Shown here one piece after another: positions 51,179 to 61,096 of a DNA stretch of 64,000 nucleotides (positions within the stretch are counted from its first letter, which is position 1; each line of letters begins with the position of its first letter). The stretch comes from Bdellovibrionia bacterium. GTDB lineage: Bacteria > Bdellovibrionota > Bdellovibrionia > Bdellovibrionales > JAGQZY01. The DNA lies in assembly GCA_030427805.1 (NCBI GenBank), contig JAUICP010000005.1:310001-374000 (forward strand), in the 5' to 3' direction. The notes under the pieces were generated by a model. It saw only the letters and a list, made by a program, of their open reading frames with translations, had not been told where the DNA came from and searched no databases. The position numbers and the translations under genes were made by a program.

Positions 51179-52465
51179 TTATTTTTTAAAGATCCGCTCA
51201 ATGCCCTGCCAGCACTGCTGATAAGCCTTGTCCCTTTGTTCAGACTTCATGGCCTTAGGAGTTGGCCGGTAAATTTGATTACTTTCAAACATAAAGGCCA
51301 TGGTTTTGCCCTGATATACTGGTTTTAGTTCGCCGCTTGATGCCTTCTTAAAGGTATCGGCATCGGGACCATGTCCAGACATGCGGTTGTGAAGGCTCGC
51401 TCCACCGGGTTGAAAACCCTCGGCTTTTGCGTCGTACACCCCCTCGAGAAGCCCCATGTACTCATTCATGTAATTTCGATGGTAGTAAGGCGGACGAAAC
51501 GTATTTTCAGCCACCATCCAACGGGGCGGAAAAATCACAAAATCAACATTAGCAGTACCTTCTGCAGTCGTGGGCGATGTCAGTACCGTAAAAATACTAG
51601 GATCAGGGTGATCAAAGCTCACCGTATTGATCGTATTAAAATTGCGAAGATTGTATTTGTAGGGCGCGAGGTTACCGTGCCAGGCAACCACATCGAGAGG
51701 GCTTTGTTTCAAGCACGCCTGATAAAGATAACCAGCAAATTTATTAAAAAGTTTAAACTCCCCTGTTTTATCCTCAAAAGATGCCACAGGATATTGAAAA
51801 TCCCTAGGATTGGCCAAACCATTAGCTCCGATCGGACCTAAATTGGGAAGACGAAAGGGCTCGCCAAAATTTTCAGTCATATAGGCGGATACTTTGCCCC
51901 CCAGAGGATTGACTTGAAATTTCACGCCTCTAGGAATGACTGCAATTTCACAAAGACCCACTCGTAGCTCGCCCATTTCAGTTCGAATTTGCATTTCATT
52001 TTTGAAGGGTAAAAAAACAATTTCACTGTCAGAAGAGTAAAAGAAACTGTTTTCCATCCCTTGATCAAATTCGAGATGATAGATTGCAGAGCCCGACTGC
52101 CCGACTTCACCATTTCCGGCCATACAAATGAGACCTTGAAGAAAATTCTTCCCCTCACCGTTCAGTTTTTGTGGAAACCAACGAAGCTGATTCGGTGTGG
52201 GAGGTAGCTCCATCCAAGGTGAACCTGTAAACTCATTGTGAGCGACCTGTTCAAACTCGCCGTGAACAACCGTCGGTGTGATTCGGTAGAACCAACTTCT
52301 TAAATTATGATCCCGCGGCGCTGTAAATGCAGAACCCGAGAGCTGCTCGGGATAAAGTCCATACTCGGTTTTTTGTGGGGAGTTTTGACCTCGAGGAAGA
52401 GCGCCCGGTAAGGCTTCGGTTTCGAAATGGCTGGCAAAGCCGGTCATGTATTTGAGATCACCCAT
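51179..52465 (-). CDS. hmgA: Homogentisate 1,2-dioxygenase
   Basis: A 428-residue cupin dioxygenase. PPYYHRNYMNEYMG and LHNRMSGHGPD carry the iron-binding His and Glu residues. The start MGDLKYMTGFASHFETEALPGALPRGQNSPQ and NLRSWFYRI agree with the family. It opens the homogentisate ring in tyrosine/phenylalanine degradation to maleylacetoacetate. No fumarylacetoacetase or isomerase gene is in the window. Confidence 0.97.
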   Translation of the reverse strand: MGDLKYMTGFASHFETEALPGALPRGQNSPQKTEYGLYPEQLSGSAFTAPRDHNLRSWFYRITPTVVHGEFEQVAHNEFTGSPWMELPPTPNQLRWFPQKLNGEGKNFLQGLICMAGNGEVGQSGSAIYHLEFDQGMENSFFYSSDSEIVFLPFKNEMQIRTEMGELRVGLCEIAVIPRGVKFQVNPLGGKVSAYMTENFGEPFRLPNLGPIGANGLANPRDFQYPVASFEDKTGEFKLFNKFAGYLYQACLKQSPLDVVAWHGNLAPYKYNLRNFNTINTVSFDHPDPSIFTVLTSPTTAEGTANVDFVIFPPRWMVAENTFRPPYYHRNYMNEYMGLLEGVYDAKAEGFQPGGASLHNRMSGHGPDADTFKKASSGELKPVYQGKTMAFMFESNQIYRPTPKAMKSEQRDKAYQQCWQGIERIFKK

Positions 52466-52507
52466 AATTCCCCCTAAATAATGCCAATTAGCCTATTAAA
52501 TCTCGAT

Positions 52508-53422
52508 TTAGAAGACAACCAATAAACTAAAGCCAATGGCAAAGAGTCCGAGAGCCACTAAATGGAGGCGACTGGGAAGCTGCCTTTCAGAAACCAGCTC
52601 GAGCAGAGTGGCAAAGAGCGGGCCCGTGATAGCAATGGCCGTCACGATGGCTAAATCACCGTATTTAATGGCCCCTAGATAGAGAAGTAGTGAGAGGAAG
52701 GTTCCGGCCAAACTTGCTACGATCAAAACGACTTTTTGCTTCTTACCCAAATCTAAATAACTTCTAAAAAAGCCAATGGGCTTAATCTGCATCCAAAGAA
52801 AGAAGCCAACGCCAGCGCCGAGGGTTCGAAAAAAATGGGCTTGGCTCGCGCCATATTCGGGAGCAGATTCGAAACCCTGCCTGGTGAGGAGTATTCCACC
52901 GGCATCGAGGAGGACTCCCAAGAGAGCATACCCCAAGCCCTTGAGATTCCAAGAACGGTTTTTTTGGTAGCTTTCCAGTGAAATACTCGTAAGACACCCA
53001 ATAAAGAATAAGATTGAAATCAATTTATTGGCCGAAAGCACCTCACCATAAAGGATGTAAGAGAGAGTACCGAGGATCAGTGGATGAAAACCAAAAAGGA
53101 TTAATGTTCGGCCCGGCCCCAAGGTGGCAAAAGCTTTCAATAAGAAAAAGTCACCGACACAAAGCCCGATGAAGCCACTGACCATGAAAAAACCAATTGA
53201 AGAAGGCTCGAAGCTGTTAACGGGATTGATAATAAACATTAACGTTAAGGCTGCGAGGGCCACTCCCGACTTAAAGGCATTCATCCAAAGGGGCGATACT
53301 TCTCTTGAGTACTTCGCATAGACCATACTGGCCGATGAAAAGCTCAAGTTTGCACATAATGCCATTAGATAGGACAGGTTTTCCACAGTCGAAGAACTAA
53401 CTCGGTTTAAAGAAACTGACAA
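52508..53422 (-). CDS. EamA/DMT-family transporter
   Basis: A protein of about 300 residues with ten hydrophobic segments in two repeated EamA halves; typical motifs are FLLKAFATLGPGRTLILFGFHPL in the first half and the AIVTAIAITGPLFA-like segment in the second. Members export metabolites or drugs; the substrate is unknown. The start is uncertain: TTG 53422 (after AAGG) or ATG 53365. Separated from hmgA by 42 bases, so the two may share a transcript. Confidence 0.85.
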   Translation of the reverse strand: MSVSLNRVSSSTVENLSYLMALCANLSFSSASMVYAKYSREVSPLWMNAFKSGVALAALTLMFIINPVNSFEPSSIGFFMVSGFIGLCVGDFFLLKAFATLGPGRTLILFGFHPLILGTLSYILYGEVLSANKLISILFFIGCLTSISLESYQKNRSWNLKGLGYALLGVLLDAGGILLTRQGFESAPEYGASQAHFFRTLGAGVGFFLWMQIKPIGFFRSYLDLGKKQKVVLIVASLAGTFLSLLLYLGAIKYGDLAIVTAIAITGPLFATLLELVSERQLPSRLHLVALGLFAIGFSLLVVF

Positions 53423-53734
53423 TGGCCTTTTTAAACCAAGAGTTCTTTTTGGTTTTTAGTGAGGTTTTCTCGAACAGTTTATTATTTAGCACTGGAACCT
53501 CTATAAGAAGAGTTCGCTTTTCCTTAAGTTAAATATGAAAGATGCTTTTTGTTTTTTAGCCGAACCATGCACTAATCGTCGCCACTCCATGCGCAAAAAG
53601 TCTTATGACCTCAATTAGGTCTCCTAATGGCTTTAATTGCCCTGTGAGGTCGGCAAGCTTTTCGCAAAAGAGCCAGCCGTACTGAAATTATTATATTATA
53701 ACGATTAATCTATTTTTACTTAATGGAGAATCCC
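53423..53734. other. Intergenic region before the three-gene secreted cluster
   Basis: 312 AT-rich bases with the divergent promoters of the EamA gene and the cluster. ATTATATTATAACG before the ribosome site (TAATGGAGAATCCC) may be part of the cluster promoter. No other element is recognised. Confidence 0.5.
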
Positions 53735-55546
53735 ATGTTGAAAAATACACTCAAAAGGTACGTGCTGGCTCCCGCTCTTGTTGCCTCATTTGCTTTTACC
53801 CCTGTTGCTTTTTCTCAAACTCAAGTTGATGGAACCATCGCGACTGTACAATCTGGCAGTGCCATTGGTTTTAACCAGGACGGAACCTACGACTTCAACC
53901 AAACTTCTCAAGATAATACTCGAGTTATCCAAGATATCTTAAATAGAAAAGAAGACTTGAACCAACAAGATCGTGCTTTCTTAGAAAGCGTTGTTGATCG
54001 TATGAACACACAACTTGCTGATATTCTTGTTATTCGTGACGAAATCAGAAAAATGAGTCAAGACTCTTTAGCAAAAGAAGTTTCACTAAATGACTTCTTA
54101 GCTGTTTCTAATAAATTAAGAACAGCCCTTGACACTCTCGATCGTGAACTTGACCTTAACACTGTAATCACAGCTGATTCTCTTCCTTCTGCCACTGAGA
54201 TTTCTGTTGGTGACCAAGACATCACCTCTCCTACAGTTGGTAATATTGACTTTGGGCCTCTTGTAGAAAGAGTAAATGGTCAAAAATCATCAATCTTATC
54301 TGACCTTGATAATTATTCGGTAAAGGTTATTACTGAAATGCTCGACTCTAGAGAATTCTCTGGTGCTCAGGCTTTCTTAAACCCTGACCTTGCTTGCCTA
54401 CAAATTATTGGCCCCGATCGCCTTGAAGAGTTGAACCTTCAAATTGAAGAGAATAACCAGCTCACACGAAGAACTAGAGACCTTCTTCAAGGGCTTGTCG
54501 ATAGCCTACCTAGCCTCATTCAAAACTTTGTAACTGAATACGGTACAAGTGAGTGGCTTCGATTCACAAACGAAAACGATGCCATGGCTGCTCGAGAAGA
54601 GTTCATGAAGATTCAAGAGTTATTCTTTGTTCGATCTTACATGCGTGCTCGTTACCAGATCCCTATTGGAGCTTTCCAACCGGGTCCTAGCTTTGAAGCC
54701 AAAAAATGGATTGTTAACCTTGAAGACCTGACTCATCAGCCTCTCGTTCAAGCTCTTAAATCAGAAAACTGGTCACGTACTCTCGCAGTTACTGATCTTG
54801 AACTCGTTCAAGCTTTTGCAAAAGTTCGTCACTTCGTTGAAATGTACGACAAGAAAACGATCGAAGTTTTCGCATCACGCGACGATCTCGATGCTCGAGA
54901 AGAAGCTAACAACTACACTGCTAAAGATGTTGGTTTCGTAACTCGAATCAACGCCGCATTTACTTGGGCTACTGATCAAAGAGCAACGACTGAAGTTCTT
55001 CTTGGAATCTTAAAGCTCATGTTAAACGATATCCGCGAAGAAATGATGCTTACGAGCTTTGACAATACTGCTCAACAAAACTTTCACGAGCAAAATTACT
55101 TTGCAACTCCAGCCATGGCTGACAACAGCGCTCGCATTATCTGTAAGGTCGATTCTGATCGTTTCAATAATCAAAGGCCTGTTAAAGTTAATGTTGGCGG
55201 TCAAGTTCGCGATATGACTGAAGGTCAAAGAGATTTCTTAGCAACTTGCGGAAACCTCACTGATGCCAATGGAAATCGCATGTACACCGGTTTTGATCAG
55301 ATCCCAGCTCTTCCGCGAGCTCAAAGAGGACGTAACCTTGTTGCAGTTGTAGGACAAATCTTTCAACAAATGAAAACGACTGAAGCCGCACGGTACAGAA
55401 TTGTCGAGAACGCACAATCGCTTATGAATGGCTACGAAGCGTCTCGCTATACTTGCGAAGCTGGAGATGACTCTCCCGTACTTAACCTCGACGGAACTCC
55501 TGTTGATGGTGGAAATGACGGAGACTTCGGAAGCTTCTTCAACTAA
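53735..55546 (+). CDS. Large secreted protein, first gene of unknown cluster
   Basis: I start at ATG 53735, seven bases after GGAG. The 603-residue product has a signal peptide cut after AFS. The mature protein is mostly helical and rich in Asn, Asp, Gln and Leu, with only about four Cys, and coiled-coil-like stretches in the first 250 residues. The last 15 residues are Asp/Gly-rich. Codon use is rich in CTT/GAA/AAC types as in well-expressed genes of this window. No family is recognised. It begins a block of three secreted proteins. Confidence 0.75.
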   Translation: MLKNTLKRYVLAPALVASFAFTPVAFSQTQVDGTIATVQSGSAIGFNQDGTYDFNQTSQDNTRVIQDILNRKEDLNQQDRAFLESVVDRMNTQLADILVIRDEIRKMSQDSLAKEVSLNDFLAVSNKLRTALDTLDRELDLNTVITADSLPSATEISVGDQDITSPTVGNIDFGPLVERVNGQKSSILSDLDNYSVKVITEMLDSREFSGAQAFLNPDLACLQIIGPDRLEELNLQIEENNQLTRRTRDLLQGLVDSLPSLIQNFVTEYGTSEWLRFTNENDAMAAREEFMKIQELFFVRSYMRARYQIPIGAFQPGPSFEAKKWIVNLEDLTHQPLVQALKSENWSRTLAVTDLELVQAFAKVRHFVEMYDKKTIEVFASRDDLDAREEANNYTAKDVGFVTRINAAFTWATDQRATTEVLLGILKLMLNDIREEMMLTSFDNTAQQNFHEQNYFATPAMADNSARIICKVDSDRFNNQRPVKVNVGGQVRDMTEGQRDFLATCGNLTDANGNRMYTGFDQIPALPRAQRGRNLVAVVGQIFQQMKTTEAARYRIVENAQSLMNGYEASRYTCEAGDDSPVLNLDGTPVDGGNDGDFGSFFN

Positions 55547-55560
55547 CCTTCAATCTGAAC

Positions 55561-55592
55561 AAGACCTCAGCAAATGCTGAGGTCTTTTTTTG
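55561..55592 (+). terminator. Terminator-like hairpin between cluster genes
   Basis: AAGACCTCAGC/GCTGAGGTCTT around AAAT is followed by TTTTT. It stands 14 bases after the first cluster gene and 26 before the second. It should cut most transcripts after gene one, leaving lower expression of the next two genes. Confidence 0.85.
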
Positions 55593-55617
55593 CCTACTAA
55601 CTAACAGAGAGTGAACA

Positions 55618-57639
55618 ATGAAAATTCTAATGATTCTATTTTCAATTTCTCTTTCAGCAGGCTTCGCTCAAGCATACCCCTATGAGTGCAGTCAGTCTGG
55701 AAAACGATGCTCTGACGCTGGCTACAATGAAATTCCCGCTCCAAGGGAACGAATCGTCCAGCCTCCTCGAGAGCAAGTCATGGGAAATTGTGGCGAAATG
55801 CTCCCCTTAGAGCACTCCTATCAAAATCAATTTCGAGGTTTTTCTTGCGGTGAAGCCGGAGAGAGAACCGTTCGTACAGCCCACCAACACGACCCAGAAG
55901 CATTTGCGCGCTGGGAAAACATGGCTGGCGCTAACCTGCAAAATGAAAGACAAGAACTCCTTCAATTTGACCTTAATTGGGAAGGCGAATTGGATTTCTT
56001 AGTTAAAGAACACTACAGCTATGTAGAGCTTGAAGGTGACTTCTTGAGTACATGTAACGGTTACTCAAACACAGAACCTTACTCTACAACCTGTTATGTC
56101 AACGTCGAAGAGCAGTACACTTACTACGTTACTGTTAATACGACCTGTGCCGAATACTACCCCGAGCCTGAACCATCAACCTATGATTCTGGTGGTTCTA
56201 CCTACAGTCCCGGTGGATCGACTTACACTCCACCTTCAAGTCCTGGAAGTGGATTTGGTGGAGGTTCGAATCTAGGAACTGGTTTCGATCGTGATTCATC
56301 CTATGATGACTTCGATGGGTCTTTCTTTGACTTACAAAAATTCATGGAAGAAAGAAAACTCGTCCCCGAAATCGAAACAGTTCCAGCCTATACTGTAACT
56401 CGTAAACTGGCTGCCAACTGTAAGAGATGGAATACTAGAGAAGAGCCTCGCACAGGATGGAGAAGTGCTGGTAGAGAATCTTATTCGTGCACCAAGACAC
56501 GAAACAAATTTTGCATTTACCCTGTGACCCGCAATGCCTCTCGCAGCTGTGGAAATCACAAAGCAAAATATTCTGTCGACTTCGAAAAAGATCCTAATTT
56601 TAAACCTGGCTATGTAGACGCAAGTCAACCCCACAGAAGCTACTATGATGAACTTCCAAACAAATACGACCTTCTCAACGGTGAGTTTGAAAAGTACATC
56701 GTTTATACAAACCTTGGTACTTCATCTATTGGTGGTAGCATTTCTCCAGTTTTTCACTTTGACGAAGATGAGATGTTCAATGAGTACGAGTACTCAGTGG
56801 ATCAACCGCAAATTCGCTGTGAATACGGGATGGCTCCTGAATTCAATATTTCTGTGACGACTCTTGGACGTATTCCAAGAAGAGCTCCCAATCCACTCGC
56901 TTTTCCTGTTGATGAAGATGGAAATATTCAAAGCCCCATATCTTTTTCTGGTGGTGATCCGACTGTGAATGTAAACATCGACGAAGCTGGTGACCCGAAC
57001 CTTGATATACTTGGTGCGGGCAACCCCACTGAAATCGTTCTTTTCGATAAAGCTCGAATGTTCATGCTCATGGCATCAGAACAAAGTCGACTCTTTTCTC
57101 GACCTGTTGGTGCTCCCGAAGCTGATGATGATGCGAATCTTGTCGCTAACAATAACGTCGTCGGTGTGCAAAGCATGGATCAAGAAACGGCTTTCTTCTA
57201 TCGCGGTCGTTTTAAACTTCAGCTTTTTAGAAATGAAGGACTTTTAGGAAGAGAATTGATCATGTCTCGCCCACTCACTTTTAGCAACGACTCACAAGCC
57301 GATGTTTTTATGGACGAGATCCTCATTGATCTCGAAGGTAACGATGGGCTCGATCCTCTTATGCGAGGACCAAGAGTCTTCTTGCCGATGTTCAGCTTTA
57401 TGACTCGTGAACTCGGTGGCTGGGTCAAGCCAGGTGCGGAACACTATATTAAGATTCAAGTGGCGCAGCAAAGTTTCCCATTTTACATCAGCGGATGTGA
57501 TGACAAAGAATGTGACAGTGATGAAATTGAGGCCGCAGCCTACAGTGAACCACTCTACATTCGCTGGGAAGCCGATCGCAGTGTTGATGACAGAACCTTT
57601 ATCCAAAAGCTTTTGGATGCAACTCGGTTTCAATTTTAG
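55618..57639 (+). CDS. Large Cys-rich secreted protein, second gene of unknown cluster
   Basis: A 673-residue protein with a signal peptide cut after AQA. The first 330 residues hold about twenty Cys, many in pairs (YECSQSGKRC), so an elaborate disulfide pattern is likely. A Gly/Ser/Pro linker (GGSTYSPGGSTYTPP) at about residues 190-230 divides this part. The C-terminal half is Asp/Asn-rich and looks beta-rich, with a few Cys near the end (SGCDDKECDSD). No family is recognised. It follows a terminator-like hairpin after gene one and precedes gene three by 9 bases. Confidence 0.75.
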   Translation: MKILMILFSISLSAGFAQAYPYECSQSGKRCSDAGYNEIPAPRERIVQPPREQVMGNCGEMLPLEHSYQNQFRGFSCGEAGERTVRTAHQHDPEAFARWENMAGANLQNERQELLQFDLNWEGELDFLVKEHYSYVELEGDFLSTCNGYSNTEPYSTTCYVNVEEQYTYYVTVNTTCAEYYPEPEPSTYDSGGSTYSPGGSTYTPPSSPGSGFGGGSNLGTGFDRDSSYDDFDGSFFDLQKFMEERKLVPEIETVPAYTVTRKLAANCKRWNTREEPRTGWRSAGRESYSCTKTRNKFCIYPVTRNASRSCGNHKAKYSVDFEKDPNFKPGYVDASQPHRSYYDELPNKYDLLNGEFEKYIVYTNLGTSSIGGSISPVFHFDEDEMFNEYEYSVDQPQIRCEYGMAPEFNISVTTLGRIPRRAPNPLAFPVDEDGNIQSPISFSGGDPTVNVNIDEAGDPNLDILGAGNPTEIVLFDKARMFMLMASEQSRLFSRPVGAPEADDDANLVANNNVVGVQSMDQETAFFYRGRFKLQLFRNEGLLGRELIMSRPLTFSNDSQADVFMDEILIDLEGNDGLDPLMRGPRVFLPMFSFMTRELGGWVKPGAEHYIKIQVAQQSFPFYISGCDDKECDSDEIEAAAYSEPLYIRWEADRSVDDRTFIQKLLDATRFQF

Positions 57640-57648
57640 AGGTAAATT

Positions 57649-59178
57649 ATGTGGTATAAATTATTTATTAAATTATTGTTTTTAGTTGTACTCGGCGCCT
57701 CTTCTGCAGTTGCTCAATTGACTGTTCCGGAAGACGAAGTCGGTACTGTCAATTATGTTCGACCAGGGACTCGAGTTAAAGATCTTATCGATCGAGCCGA
57801 GGCCATTAACCCCGACTACGATTCACTCCCCGGTGAATTTACTTATGACCTACCTATCGTTGATAACATCGAAGATTTTCACGAACTCGTCGATCAAACG
57901 GTTTATAGTCTCGACAATTTAGAAGCTGTCGTACGCGACATCGGCTATTGGCAAGAAATTGCCGGTGGTGCTATTACTGAGCTTGTTGTCGATGAAATTT
58001 TTAAACGCGTTCGAGTGGGTTTTGCTCTTCTTGGCAGCATTGCTGCTGACGATAATATTCCTAGTGATCGTCAACTAGAAGCTTTTAGGGAGCTTACGGT
58101 TTCTCTAGATCAGCTTCTTAAAGAAGTACTCAACGAGCCTGGTCAGGATATTCCGGACATTACCTATGAGCCGACTTTTTCTGATCGTTACTTTGGATGG
58201 GTCAAGGAACTCCGCGATTCAGCTTTCAATCGTTTTAAAAAGACTCCCGTTCGAATGGACGAGAGAGTTGATAACGAGCTCGATCCCTACACTCAACGCT
58301 ACATCGATGGCGACATGAGTGATGAGGAGTACAAAGCCAAGAAATATGAAATCACGGCGAAGTACTTCCCTAAGTTTGTTGAAGAGATGAAAAAGCTTGA
58401 TCGTAAGTTCATTGAAGGACGACTTCTCACTCCAGAAGAGCGAAGAGCTTACCAAGGAGACCCAAAGGGTCTTGAAAAAGCGCGCGAAGCTAAATACCGC
58501 ATCGAAGAAGACCGCCTCGTGAGACTTCACTATGGTACGGGTGTTCGCACAAGTCGCGAGCGCAAAAACCGTAGAATCCTCGGCGATCGTCTTTTAAAAG
58601 ACGTTGTCTATGAATATGCCAAATATTCTATCAACGAATTTGATGCCGAAGATCCTGAAGATCGTCGTGGCGTTACTTTTTGGAAGAATCGCTTTATCCC
58701 AAAAGTTCGCTGGCTTAAAGAACGTCGTCTCTGGAATCAGCGTGTCGCAGTGGCCGTCCCTTTTGTTGCCGCTATTGCTGGCTTAACCGGAACCTTCTTT
58801 ACCGGTATCGGTTGGGATTGGTATGCAGCTGTATCTCACCTTCCTTACTGGCTAAAATTAACGGATATCCCTGGTGGTTACACAGCCTATTCAAGCGCGA
58901 TTTCACAACTTGGGTATTTTGCTCTTTGGATGTCGGTAACGATTTACCAGAGAAGTACGATCAGTCGCGATATCGTAAGAAGTTTGCGTAAGATCAAGTA
59001 TCTTTTCGAAAAGCCACATGAAGTTCTTAAGAAGCAACAGCAAAATGGTGGAATTGATCCTCCAAGCTTAAGGGAACGTTTCACTCCAAACTGGCTAAGA
59101 GGTAGAGGTGCTGATGATACTCCTCAATCTCGGGCAGAGAGTTTACCAATGACCTGCGAAGGCTCATTTGTTCTCTAA
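57649..59178 (+). CDS. Large membrane protein, third gene of unknown cluster
   Basis: A 509-residue protein with a signal peptide or anchor (residues 5-22), then a charged, mostly helical region (25-370) and two membrane segments at about 368-389 and 422-440. The region from 190 to 300 is Arg/Lys/Glu-rich, coiled-coil-like. A cytoplasmic or periplasmic scaffold tied to the inner membrane seems likely. AGAGG precedes ATG 57649, 10 bases after the upstream stop, so it is co-translated. No family is recognised. Confidence 0.72.
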   Translation: MWYKLFIKLLFLVVLGASSAVAQLTVPEDEVGTVNYVRPGTRVKDLIDRAEAINPDYDSLPGEFTYDLPIVDNIEDFHELVDQTVYSLDNLEAVVRDIGYWQEIAGGAITELVVDEIFKRVRVGFALLGSIAADDNIPSDRQLEAFRELTVSLDQLLKEVLNEPGQDIPDITYEPTFSDRYFGWVKELRDSAFNRFKKTPVRMDERVDNELDPYTQRYIDGDMSDEEYKAKKYEITAKYFPKFVEEMKKLDRKFIEGRLLTPEERRAYQGDPKGLEKAREAKYRIEEDRLVRLHYGTGVRTSRERKNRRILGDRLLKDVVYEYAKYSINEFDAEDPEDRRGVTFWKNRFIPKVRWLKERRLWNQRVAVAVPFVAAIAGLTGTFFTGIGWDWYAAVSHLPYWLKLTDIPGGYTAYSSAISQLGYFALWMSVTIYQRSTISRDIVRSLRKIKYLFEKPHEVLKKQQQNGGIDPPSLRERFTPNWLRGRGADDTPQSRAESLPMTCEGSFVL

Positions 59179-59206
59179 AAAATTCAGATAGAATTTCTAT
59201 CGATAC

Positions 59207-59237
59207 AAAAACCTCCCTCCCAAGGGGGGTTTTTTTT
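59207..59237 (+). terminator. Terminator of the three-gene cluster
   Basis: AAAACCTCC pairs with GGGGGGTTTT (one G-T pair), with TTTTTTTT after it. The stretch on to 59501 shows nothing else. Confidence 0.85.
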
Positions 59238-59501
59238 GGCCAAACCCCCATCCACAAACCATCTGACTCTCCAGTGACCCTCAGGCGACTCCCCAGCATC
59301 TCCCCGATTACTTCCTTTCAAGAGCCATCAATTACTACTCTTTTCTAGACCAGCCATTCCGCCTTTTGCGGATAGGGATTGTTTCTTTTTCCAAAGTGGA
59401 ACCATATAGAAATTACAAGTAACTGTAATCATTAGATAATTTAAAAATCCTGTAAACTTTACCCAGTGTGCAGCTGGTTCCAAAGTGGTATGCATAGCGT
59501 C

Positions 59502-60506
59502 ATGAAACGAGGCTACTTCGCACAATTCAATCAACTCTTTAAAAGCTTAGGACTGATCCTAGCACTCAGCGTCCTCGCTGCCTGTGCTCAAGATGCAAAA
59601 CAAACAAATGCACCCCAAGAAGAAGATCAAGCCACCGAAGAGCTTATGCAGCTTTCGTTTGAAAGTCACAGGGATGGTTCAGTGCGAGAACTCACTCGTG
59701 CAACGAAGCCCAGCCATTCCACTGAGTTCAGTTTTCGCCTCAGCTCTGGTCAAAGTCTCAACCTACAAAACAAAGAATTTTCTCTCAGTCACTTCAATCA
59801 ACTTCACTTTAGCCAAAACGGCAGTGAATGGAATCTTGAAGCACTTGAAGCTAACGGGGGAAGACTTAAGGTCTCTCAGCGCAGAGAGGTTCTGAACCTC
59901 AGCCTTCTTTCTAAATTAGAAAGTGCTCCAAATCACACTCTTCAAGAGGGAGCTACTTTTTACGTTCTCAGCCTAACGAAAGAGTCTTTTATCAGGGCCC
60001 AAGTTAAAATTTTGGCCATGAGTCAGCAAGGGATCGAAATCAATTACAAAGTTTTTGAAGACAGCGCGATCCACGCACTCGAACTCGATCAACTCGTTTT
60101 ATCAGATCAACAAATACAGACTGTTGAAGTCAGTAGCCTCAATGCTGATGAGACTATTTACCTTCCCATCGACACAGAAGATTCGAGCTTTGGCAACCTT
60201 CCACTGGGCTTTAATTTACGGTTTAGTGGAGATGGTGAAATGCAAATTCTCGCCACGGACGCTTGGTTTCCCGGGCAATCTGGAGTTTTTGAGCTTCCTT
60301 ATCAGAGTTCCCTAGAACGCTTGAGCGAAGCCGAACATTTCGCCTACTCTGGAAGTTTTAAAGGCTCCCGTCGCATCAAACTCGACGCGGTCTACTTATT
60401 GCGCTTAGAAAACCTCCACGAGCGAGTGCTCCTCGCCATGAGCTTCTACAAAGACTCTGAGGGTCGCATCCTTATGCAGTATAAAACCCAGGCCATTTAT
60501 AATTAG
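59502..60506 (+). CDS. Lipoprotein, unknown function
   Basis: ATG 59502 is used because a lipoprotein signal (VLAAC, then AQDA) follows; two earlier in-frame ATGs exist. The 334-residue mature protein has many Ser, Leu, Gln and Glu, seems beta-rich, and has no further Cys in the first 100 residues. No family is recognised. The small secreted-protein gene follows after 39 bases and may be in the same operon. Confidence 0.7.
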   Translation: MKRGYFAQFNQLFKSLGLILALSVLAACAQDAKQTNAPQEEDQATEELMQLSFESHRDGSVRELTRATKPSHSTEFSFRLSSGQSLNLQNKEFSLSHFNQLHFSQNGSEWNLEALEANGGRLKVSQRREVLNLSLLSKLESAPNHTLQEGATFYVLSLTKESFIRAQVKILAMSQQGIEINYKVFEDSAIHALELDQLVLSDQQIQTVEVSSLNADETIYLPIDTEDSSFGNLPLGFNLRFSGDGEMQILATDAWFPGQSGVFELPYQSSLERLSEAEHFAYSGSFKGSRRIKLDAVYLLRLENLHERVLLAMSFYKDSEGRILMQYKTQAIYN

Positions 60507-60545
60507 TTGTTATTTACTCGATTTTTTCCTAATAATAGATGAAGT

Positions 60546-61052
60546 ATGAATTGGCGCAATACACTTACCATTTTACTCATTTTTTTCAGCACTCCATTTT
60601 TGTATGGAGAGTCTTCTTCTGAAAAGGCGACTGCAGTAGAAGAAAAAAAGCTGGCCATGGAATTCGTTCCTGCGCTCAATATTGATGTAGAAATGAGTCC
60701 CCAAGCCCAGAAGCTACTTTCGCGTTATAAAGAAAATATTATTATCATGGCAAAATATGAAGGGCTCAGATCGAACGGCCAATTCGCAGGCCCTGAACCG
60801 CCTAAAGTTCTATCGCAAACCGTGAGTAAAAAGGGTGGTAAAGCCCACTTCAACTCATTCAACCTTTTGGATTTTGACGAAACCCCTCTCCATTTTGGCG
60901 GTATCATGATCCAAGCTGTTAACACGCAAAGAAATACCCGACAGCTCTTAGTGAAATGCTCATCGTTCTCGCTCTATCCAAAAAAGGCCAATGTCTTGCA
61001 GGAACGCTTTAAGACCAGCGTTCCCATTAGTTGTCGCGCCTCTAATGAATAA
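60546..61052 (+). CDS. Small secreted protein, unknown function
   Basis: A 168-residue protein with a signal peptide (residues 5-20, cut near LYG). The mature part is Lys/Gln-rich with two Cys (LLVKCSS, PISCRAS) near the C-terminus. No family is recognised. No strong ribosome site is seen before ATG 60546. Confidence 0.65.
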   Translation: MNWRNTLTILLIFFSTPFLYGESSSEKATAVEEKKLAMEFVPALNIDVEMSPQAQKLLSRYKENIIIMAKYEGLRSNGQFAGPEPPKVLSQTVSKKGGKAHFNSFNLLDFDETPLHFGGIMIQAVNTQRNTRQLLVKCSSFSLYPKKANVLQERFKTSVPISCRASNE

Positions 61053-61096
61053 CTTCAAAATCTCTCACCCAAATATTTTGCCCTGGAATATTTGAA

